Part shown: in pieces, positions 14,522 to 19,113 of the stretch
Layout of the letters: every line of letters starts with the position of its first letter
Numbering within the stretch: the stretch's first letter is position 1
Assembly: GCA_022361535.1 (NCBI GenBank)
Contig: JAKSAU010001205.1
Coordinates: 1 to 19,113 of the forward strand
From: Desulfobacterales bacterium
Lineage (GTDB): Bacteria; Desulfobacterota; Desulfobacteria; Desulfobacterales; Desulfobacteraceae
DNA: 19,113 nt
Direction: 5' to 3'
Program-made: the position numbers and the translations under genes
Notes under the pieces: generated by a model
What the model was told of the DNA's origin: nothing
Seen by the model: the letters and a program-made list of their open reading frames with translations, nothing else
Database searches by the model: none

Positions 14522-14947
14522 ATGAATGACCAGACCAAAAATTTTTCAGGCATCATCCATCGAATCATCGCTGACATCTCTTATGATGAAGCCGTTGCCC
14601 TGCACCTGTGGTCCAGCAGACTTCTCGCATTACGGAACAGTCCTAAAAACGGCAAGGAAAAATTCAGGGAAGTTATTCAACTTACCAAAGATGTACCGAT
14701 TTTATTTCCTTTGATTAAACGAATAGCCTTTGAATTAAAAAGCACTGGTTGGGACGATCAATCCTGGAAATCCAGAATCGGCACAGGAGCAGCCCTGTGG
14801 ATCACCTTAATGATTACCAAGGCAGGTGCCGGTCTTGCTATTTTAGGAGGGGCGATTGCCGTACCCCTATGGATCGTTTTTGGATCAGGGGATAAATTTG
14901 TCAAGATGCTCATAAGTGAGCTTAAAAGTAGAATGCCGTCCTTATAG
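14522..14947 (+). CDS. Small membrane-associated protein of unknown function
   Basis: 141 residues from ATG 14522; an in-frame TTG at 14501 would add seven, and neither start has a clear Shine-Dalgarno (GAAGAG lies about 13 bases before the ATG). Residues 1-85 are mixed and probably cytoplasmic. Residues 87-122 are strongly hydrophobic and glycine/alanine rich (ALWITLMITKAGAGLAILGG, then AIAVPLWIVFGSG), enough for one long or two short membrane passes, followed by a basic tail. No family is recognised. It directly follows the sensor kinase in the same direction, so it may be a membrane anchor or partner for it. It ends in UAG, notable because pyl genes lie next door; reading through would add 24 residues to TAA at 15020-15022. 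Confidence 0.65.
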   Translation: MNDQTKNFSGIIHRIIADISYDEAVALHLWSSRLLALRNSPKNGKEKFREVIQLTKDVPILFPLIKRIAFELKSTGWDDQSWKSRIGTGAALWITLMITKAGAGLAILGGAIAVPLWIVFGSGDKFVKMLISELKSRMPSL

Positions 14948-15036
14948 TTCACTACCTTTATCTTTAAAAAAATTAGGCAACCGGTTCAAAGACAAACGAG
15001 CCAATACCTATATATGTGCTAACACTGCAAAAGTCC

Positions 15037-15882
15037 TCAGATATTGAGGCGGATCCCGTCAATTGCCGTCAATCCCTTGGACCACTTGCCAATAGATGAT
15101 TCGGACTGGGATATCATTACAAGCCGCTCTAAACCAAACCCCATACCTACCCAGGTGTCGGTAATTCCCCATGCCCCGTCAAGGGGATGAGGGCCCATGG
15201 CGCCTGAAGACACCTCTACCCTGTCTGGTCCGGCCAACACATCAAAAGTGGTACCGTAAACCTCGGAGGCATCTGTTTCAAATGCATAGTCCTCTATTTT
15301 AGCCGCTTTCATCACTGCTCTGGCCAACTCTTCAAGGCGACTTTGCCGGTCTTCTTTTGCAAGACCCATTTCCACTAAGTTCAGCATTGTAAATTCACTT
15401 GCATGGACCTTGCCGCTTGACTCTTTCCTGAAACAGGAACCGATCTCAAAGAACCTTATAGGCCGCGGCTTCAACCTTCCAAAATCAAGCATCAGACTAT
15501 AAAGGTTGGGGGCAAGCATTGGCCTCAGGCATTGTTTATCATTGAGCCAGAATACCTGTTCGTTCAAAGGGTGGTTGTGATCTATGGACATTTTTTTTAA
15601 TGCATGCCGCGTGATGATCACAGGGGTAGTTACACCGGTAAAACCCAGATCAAACAGAGTCTGTTCCAGGCGCTCACGGAGAACCTGTATTCGTGTTTTT
15701 CTGGTATTGACGAGCAAATCGGTCAGTTTATTTCGCTGGGCACGGACGTATTGTTTTTCAATTTGCTGAAACGCCTTATTCCGATCTTTATCTGATGAAA
15801 ACCCGTCAGGCAGTTCACTTAAGTCAACTCCTAAATCTTCAAGTCTCTGAATCTGGGTCGGGGTCCATTCTAATTTCGACAT
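15037..15882 (-). CDS. pylSc: Pyrrolysyl-tRNA synthetase, catalytic domain (PylSc)
   Basis: 281 residues, the size of bacterial PylSc, a class II aminoacyl-tRNA synthetase core that charges tRNA-Pyl with pyrrolysine. The N-terminal part has the WTPTQIQRLEDLG helix; VFWLNDKQCLRPMLAPNLYS and the motif 2 region FEIGSCFRKES ... HASEFTMLNLVEMG are clear; motif 3 is GMGFGLERLVMI. The tRNA-binding N-terminal domain is a separate gene (pylSn, 17930-18283), the usual bacterial split. ATG 15882 has AGGAG seven bases upstream; an upstream in-frame extension to 15933 overlaps pylD and is not needed. It is last in the cluster, 13 bases after pylD. A weak hairpin (CCTCA/TGAGG, 15035-15049) overlaps the stop codon. 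Identification is strong from motif pattern and cluster context. Confidence 0.95.
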   Translation of the reverse strand: MSKLEWTPTQIQRLEDLGVDLSELPDGFSSDKDRNKAFQQIEKQYVRAQRNKLTDLLVNTRKTRIQVLRERLEQTLFDLGFTGVTTPVIITRHALKKMSIDHNHPLNEQVFWLNDKQCLRPMLAPNLYSLMLDFGRLKPRPIRFFEIGSCFRKESSGKVHASEFTMLNLVEMGLAKEDRQSRLEELARAVMKAAKIEDYAFETDASEVYGTTFDVLAGPDRVEVSSGAMGPHPLDGAWGITDTWVGMGFGLERLVMISQSESSIGKWSKGLTAIDGIRLNI

Positions 15883-15895
15883 GGGTTGCTCCTGT

Positions 15896-16756
15896 TTAAT
15901 CTTGACTGGGATTTCTGATTCTCCCCTGCACAAGTTCTGCAGCCATTGCTGCTACGCCCAACTCAAGCTTATCATGGATCAGATTTGTTCCCAATCTATC
16001 CGCAGTTTTTTGACTCACACCTAAAGGCACGCCCGGCGCAGCCACCATCAATTTATCATGTGTCAAATCTTGGGGGATGCTATTCTCAACAGGCGTGGCT
16101 TCAAAAATATAGTTAAGATCAGTAAGATTCTCCGGTAAGTGATCAAGCACCTTAATATTCAAAGCGCCATGGCTGGTCATTATTTTTTCTTTTAGCGCAT
16201 GGGCGGCGTCAGGGTTTGTATCAAATAATAGTGGATGGGCACCGGTCTTAAGAAGTGCTTTAACACCGGCTTCCCCCACGGGTCCGCACCCCAGGATCAG
16301 AACTTTTTCCCCATTAAGCCCGCCTGCCATAAGGTCCAGCGCTGTAGCAAAAACCCTGCCTGTAGCCGGAGTATTATCTGCCACCTTCCGGTTATGCAGG
16401 TCAATGGCCACAAACCTGAAGTCATCGGCAAGCATCACCGCATCTGCACCCTGCTCATAAGCTTGGGCAAGTCCCGAGGCATCGCTTTTCTCTGCAACCT
16501 TTGCCCGACAACCAAGGAACGAAAGGATGGCCGAAACAGTAACGCTGAAGTCTGTTATAATTCCCAATCCTGCCGTGACCGGAATGACATGGAATGTCAA
16601 TTGATTTAATGCAGCTGCAACGGTCTCTTCTTTTATCCCATATGCATGGGATGCAATGCCCAAAAGCCCTTTTCCGGTGGCAGTTAAAAGCCGTTCATTG
16701 TATCGAACAAGCCCTGAAGAAATATCGCAGATATCAGTTGTGGTAAGTCTTGTCAT
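15896..16756 (-). CDS. pylD: Pyrrolysine biosynthesis protein PylD
   Basis: 286 residues. PylD is the NAD-dependent dehydrogenase that oxidises 3-methylornithyl-lysine; the product then cyclises to pyrrolysine. Visible family features are the N-terminal helical part (LTTTDICDISSGL), the GLGIITDFSVTVSAILSFLG segment, ADDFRFVAIDL, and a Rossmann fold with VLILGCGPVGEAGVKALL followed by an acidic residue at the end of strand 2 (LLFDTNP), which suits NAD. The start ATG lies 17 bases after the pylC stop; only a weak GGAT is seen as ribosome site, so translation may depend on coupling. The third gene of pylSn-pylC-pylD-pylSc. Confidence 0.93.
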   Translation of the reverse strand: MTRLTTTDICDISSGLVRYNERLLTATGKGLLGIASHAYGIKEETVAAALNQLTFHVIPVTAGLGIITDFSVTVSAILSFLGCRAKVAEKSDASGLAQAYEQGADAVMLADDFRFVAIDLHNRKVADNTPATGRVFATALDLMAGGLNGEKVLILGCGPVGEAGVKALLKTGAHPLLFDTNPDAAHALKEKIMTSHGALNIKVLDHLPENLTDLNYIFEATPVENSIPQDLTHDKLMVAAPGVPLGVSQKTADRLGTNLIHDKLELGVAAMAAELVQGRIRNPSQD

Positions 16757-16773
16757 CTAAAGGATGTATCCAG

Positions 16774-17940
16774 TTATAGTTGTTTGAAAATTTGGGATTG
16801 AATCTGCTCCAGACATCTTTCACGTTTGACTAACATATCATCTTGGCTTGTGCCTGTGAATACAAGCGTCGCCACCCATTCCTTCTTTTGGTAGGCATAA
16901 CTTGTAATTGCTTCATCCGCACCAAAGAAATCCTTTTCCACACTCAGGGGACCGTCCTCTCCCATGATATGCTCCCCTAAGAATTCAATGTTGTCCGAAC
17001 TAACTTTTATATGTTCTATAAGAGTGGGGATTTCGCGTTTTAGTTCGGGTTCATCGCGTGTTTCTAAAAATTGATAGGCCAGCTTTTCCACCATATTTAC
17101 ACCTGTGGACCAATAGACTGCCATGGGTGTCTGACTTGGGAACCTGGCGTCAATCTCAAGAAGTTTTAGCTTACCATTATTAAGAATTACTTCTAAATCC
17201 ATGATGCCATTAAGCTGAATTTCTTCGGCAATCTTGACTGCCATGTTTTCCATATCTGCCACATGACCGGGTGAAAGAGCGCTTGGTGCTGCGACTTTAT
17301 TGCAGTCATATGATTCATCCATACCAAGCTCCGTTACCTGGCAAGGCAAATAGTTTCCAGGTTTACCAATTACCTCAATGGAGTACGAGGGACCTTCTAA
17401 GTATTCCTGTATAACAAGATTGCTGCGATGTTTAACATTCTTGAACCACGAGTCAAAATCATCTTTGGACTGGAAAATCTCAACCCCCTGGCTTCCGCTG
17501 GCATTATCAGGTTTGACCACGATAGGAAAACTGCAGTCCGGCCAATAGCGGGGAGCAGGAAGATTGAGTTTGTCAAACAATGCATCAGATGTTTTTTTTG
17601 AACTGGAAATCCTGTAGGCAGACAAATCAAAGGCCAAAGGAATTTCTTCTTTTTGTGCCCAATCTTTGACACGAGTCAAGACAGCCTCATCTTCAATGGC
17701 CGGTAAAATAAGGTCCGGCTTAAAGTCTGACTTCGGAAATTTTTCTGAATCGATAAAATCATAAGCCAGGAATGCATCGCACATTTTCACTGCAAGGGCA
17801 TTAGGATTTTTATCAATAAGCAAGGTTTTGAACCCAGCTTTATTTGCAAGGTATACCACTTCTGTACCCTGAAGTTTTCCCCCGACAACGGCGATACAGA
17901 CTTTTGTTCCCCTGTCTTTTAGCCCATTATTAGGTGTCAT
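16774..17940 (-). CDS. pylC: Pyrrolysine biosynthesis ligase PylC
   Basis: 388 residues. PylC is the ATP-grasp enzyme joining 3-methylornithine to the epsilon amine of lysine. It shows an N-terminal Rossmann-like domain (CIAVVGGKLQGTEVVYLANK), ATP-grasp motifs VVKPDNASGSQGVEIF and EYLEGPSYSIEVIG, and the metal-binding stretch MDLEVILNNGKLKLLEIDAR. The frame stays open upstream to 18042, but that part reads through pylSn and has no family resemblance. ATG 17940, four codons before the pylSn stop and with AGGG six bases upstream, is the likely start and couples the two genes. Its substrate, 3-methylornithine, needs PylB, which is not in this window. Confidence 0.93.
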   Translation of the reverse strand: MTPNNGLKDRGTKVCIAVVGGKLQGTEVVYLANKAGFKTLLIDKNPNALAVKMCDAFLAYDFIDSEKFPKSDFKPDLILPAIEDEAVLTRVKDWAQKEEIPLAFDLSAYRISSSKKTSDALFDKLNLPAPRYWPDCSFPIVVKPDNASGSQGVEIFQSKDDFDSWFKNVKHRSNLVIQEYLEGPSYSIEVIGKPGNYLPCQVTELGMDESYDCNKVAAPSALSPGHVADMENMAVKIAEEIQLNGIMDLEVILNNGKLKLLEIDARFPSQTPMAVYWSTGVNMVEKLAYQFLETRDEPELKREIPTLIEHIKVSSDNIEFLGEHIMGEDGPLSVEKDFFGADEAITSYAYQKKEWVATLVFTGTSQDDMLVKRERCLEQIQSQIFKQL

Positions 17941-18283
17941 TTTCCCTGTCCAGCATGGAGCCCTGGTGTCTTTTAAATAAAGTAGATGAATATTTTTCCA
18001 GCTTCCAATCCGGAACTCCGCAATCTTTACATACACTGACAAACCATTTGTTTCTAAGCCACCGGGCTGCTCGACTGTTCAAAGAATTGGAAATTAAAAA
18101 TTCTTTGTTACAGTGAGTCGTCAGCTTAGCCTTTTCTCCCATGACCTCTATGGTTCTTATGCCGTGCAAGCTTCCGGTTCTAGACGGCCATAATTTAATT
18201 TTATTGATCAAATTAAACAGCCTGACCCGTTTCCGGTAAAACCGTTTTTTTGTTGTGTTTTTTTTGTTTTCTTCCAAGGCCAT
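17930..18283 (-). CDS. pylSn: Pyrrolysyl-tRNA synthetase, N-terminal tRNA-binding domain (PylSn)
   Basis: 117 residues, encoded apart from the catalytic domain as in other bacteria. The core is characteristic: YRKRVRLFNLINKIKLWPSR, GSLHGIRTIEV, THCNKEFLISNS, NSRAARWLRNKW, CKDCGVPDWKLEKYS. It binds the T-loop and variable-loop side of tRNA-Pyl and aids PylSc. The N-terminus is lysine-rich (ENKKNTTKKRFYRKR). A zinc-site candidate is made by H57, C58, C86 and C89 (approximate positions). The start ATG 18283 follows an AGGTAGTAGG stretch. As first gene of the cluster it sets the operon order pylSn-C-D-Sc, unlike the pylSc-first order of Desulfitobacterium. Its last four codons overlap pylC. Confidence 0.93.
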   Translation of the reverse strand: MALEENKKNTTKKRFYRKRVRLFNLINKIKLWPSRTGSLHGIRTIEVMGEKAKLTTHCNKEFLISNSLNSRAARWLRNKWFVSVCKDCGVPDWKLEKYSSTLFKRHQGSMLDRENDT

Positions 18284-18474
18284 GGCCTACTACCTTTTTT
18301 ATTACAATTAATCTAAAAATATAATTCTCGGTAAAAGATCCTAAGGCGTCTATCACGGCGCCTGGTGATATGCAAGACCTCAATTCATCTTTACCCGGTT
18401 TAGGCCCAACAGATCATCAGTTCCCTTATTGTTACCTAACTATCAAAAACGGGGCTCCATAGAAGGAGTTTACC
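18284..18474. other. Divergent gap between pylSn and the UAG-containing mini-ORF
   Basis: 191 bases. An inverted repeat TATCAC/GTGATA (18351-18356 and 18365-18370) with an eight-base GC-rich centre may be an operator for pylSn. I searched both strands for a tRNA with a CUA anticodon (CTCTAAA-type loop) and found none here. No clean -35/-10 pair stands out for either side. Confidence 0.4.
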
Positions 18475-18666
18475 ATGAAACGCCATCATATAATCAAAAT
18501 TATTTTATCATTTTGTTGTTTGTTTTCTGGTTGTCTACGAATATGGGTATCCCTGCAATGGGATTAGATAAATAGTGAAGCGCGACAAATCGAGTTTGCT
18601 ACTTTGCAAATACCCGAAGATATCATGAATGAAATAAAAAAACCGGAGGGCTTTCAGAAGAGATAA
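18475..18666 (+). CDS. Mini-gene with in-frame UAG next to the pyl cluster (candidate Pyl protein or decayed secreted peptide)
   Basis: ATG 18475 has a strong AAGGAG six bases upstream. The frame reads MKRHHIIKIILSFCCLFSGC LRIWVSLQWD, then TAG (18565-18567), then INSEARQIEFATLQIPEDIM NEIKKPEGFQKR and TAA: 62 amino acids plus the UAG position. The N-terminus is a signal peptide with a lipobox-like LFSGC. Three readings fit. (1) UAG is read as pyrrolysine. (2) A 30-residue secreted peptide stops at UAG. (3) It is a frame-damaged gene: the -1 frame from about 18510 gives ILLFVFWLSTNMGIPAMGLD K, which looks like a better signal peptide with a cleavage site, before its own TAG at 18573. The tail after UAG looks protein-like, but 32 open codons can occur by chance. 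No family is recognised. Confidence 0.4.
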
Positions 18667-18706
18667 GTATTTTCCCAAGTATCCATAAGTAAGTTACAAT
18701 CTTAAT

Positions 18707-19113
18707 TTATACTCCAACCCTGTCCGCCGGACGGATAATCTGAATTATTCTCATTAATCCGTAACAGATCAATACCACACCCACCATGGTATTAAGACCT
18801 TGTACCACTATCTGCGGAATACTTGTCTTGAATAAGGACAACAAGAGCATGGAAAAACCTAAAAATAAGAAGGTAGCACTTCCCGTAGCCAAACCGAATA
18901 CTGCCAATTGGCGTTTTACATAATTTTTCTCTATGGCCTTTGCCGAAAAAATTCCGGTCCAGAAAATAATGGTCAACGGATTTGAAATGGTTAGGGTAAA
19001 ACAAGTTGCAAAACTGTTCAACGGGGTCCAAGCCATTTTACCGGAAGCTGTCTCTAAGCCCTGGATACCACTAATCCCTTTTAGCAGAATCAACACGCCA
19101 AATACAAAGAGGA
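18707..19113 (-). CDS. LysE-family exporter, C-terminal part (partial, runs off right edge)
   Basis: About 135 residues of an integral membrane protein; the frame stays open to the window edge, so the N-terminal part is missing because of the window, not a mutation. The NPLTIIFWTGIF stretch is the signature of LysE/RhtB-type amino-acid and small-molecule exporters. Hydrophobic segments LAVFGLATGSATFLFLGFSM and VQGLNTMVGVVLICYGLMRI are the last two membrane helices. It converges with the mini-ORF at 18475-18666, 40 bases away. The family call is good; the substrate is unknown. Confidence 0.8.
   Translation of the reverse strand, partial: LFVFGVLILLKGISGIQGLETASGKMAWTPLNSFATCFTLTISNPLTIIFWTGIFSAKAIEKNYVKRQLAVFGLATGSATFLFLGFSMLLLSLFKTSIPQIVVQGLNTMVGVVLICYGLMRIIQIIRPADRVGV

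Noticed and set aside
14948..15036. Possible tRNA-Pyl gene in the gap after pylSc
   Set aside because: No CTCTAAA-type anticodon loop or acceptor-stem pairing is seen on either strand here; the same search failed at 18284-18474.
15883..15933. Longer PylSc starting at 15933
   Set aside because: The extension overlaps pylD, while ATG 15882 has AGGAG at ideal spacing and gives the normal PylSc length.
17941..18042. Longer PylC with an extra N-terminus starting at 18042
   Set aside because: The extra part overlaps pylSn in another frame and does not resemble PylC; ATG 17940 has a ribosome site and the usual family start.

Overview
The window looks like chromosomal DNA of a strictly anaerobic deltaproteobacterium of the Desulfobacteraceae/Desulfobacterota type. 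This is inferred from gene content: an acetyl-CoA-pathway type MetV/MetF pair next to HdrA and MvhD electron-transfer proteins, several PAS sensor kinases, and a bacterial, split pyrrolysine (Pyl) gene set. No rRNA, tRNA, CRISPR array, insertion sequence or prophage was found.

Layout. Positions 1-470 hold the start of a GAF-domain signalling protein (minus strand) that runs off the left edge. Positions 611-5262 hold a minus-strand signalling block: a CheY-like receiver, a protein with aspartokinase-type ACT domains but no kinase domain, a PAS-PAS histidine kinase overlapping it by ATGA, and a receiver-PAS-histidine kinase closed by a good intrinsic terminator. Directly upstream and co-directional (5313-11370) is an energy/C1 module, transcribed in the order metF-like paralog, double-length hdrA, mvhD, metV, metF; the last steps are coupled by TAATG overlaps. 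A 324-base AT-rich region upstream of the module holds a good sigma70-type promoter (TTTACA-17-TATAAA) and two copies of a TGAATA-type palindrome, one of them overlapping the -35.

Positions 11695-14947 hold a small membrane protein, a CI/S24-type repressor, and, divergent from it, a pseudo-receiver/PAS histidine kinase followed by a small membrane protein. The divergent promoter region contains three ACATGT-centred palindromes, likely operators of the repressor. Positions 15037-18283 hold a tight minus-strand Pyl cluster, pylSn-pylC-pylD-pylSc. It lacks pylB, and I could find no pylT (tRNA-Pyl) in the window. Upstream of pylSn, on the opposite strand, is a mini-gene with a strong Shine-Dalgarno and an in-frame UAG. 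The right edge holds the C-terminal half of a LysE-type exporter.

How the genes may work together (inference). MetV and MetF would reduce methylene-THF, with HdrA and MvhD passing electrons between the reductase and other carriers; HdrB and HdrC are not present here. The adjacent receiver/ACT/kinase genes may sense the state of this pathway or simply share its transcript. The most unusual points are the MetF-like paralog that has lost residues equivalent to E. coli MetF Asp120 and Gln183, the double HdrA with a broken ferredoxin motif, the Pyl cluster without pylB/pylT, and the UAG-containing mini-ORF beside it.
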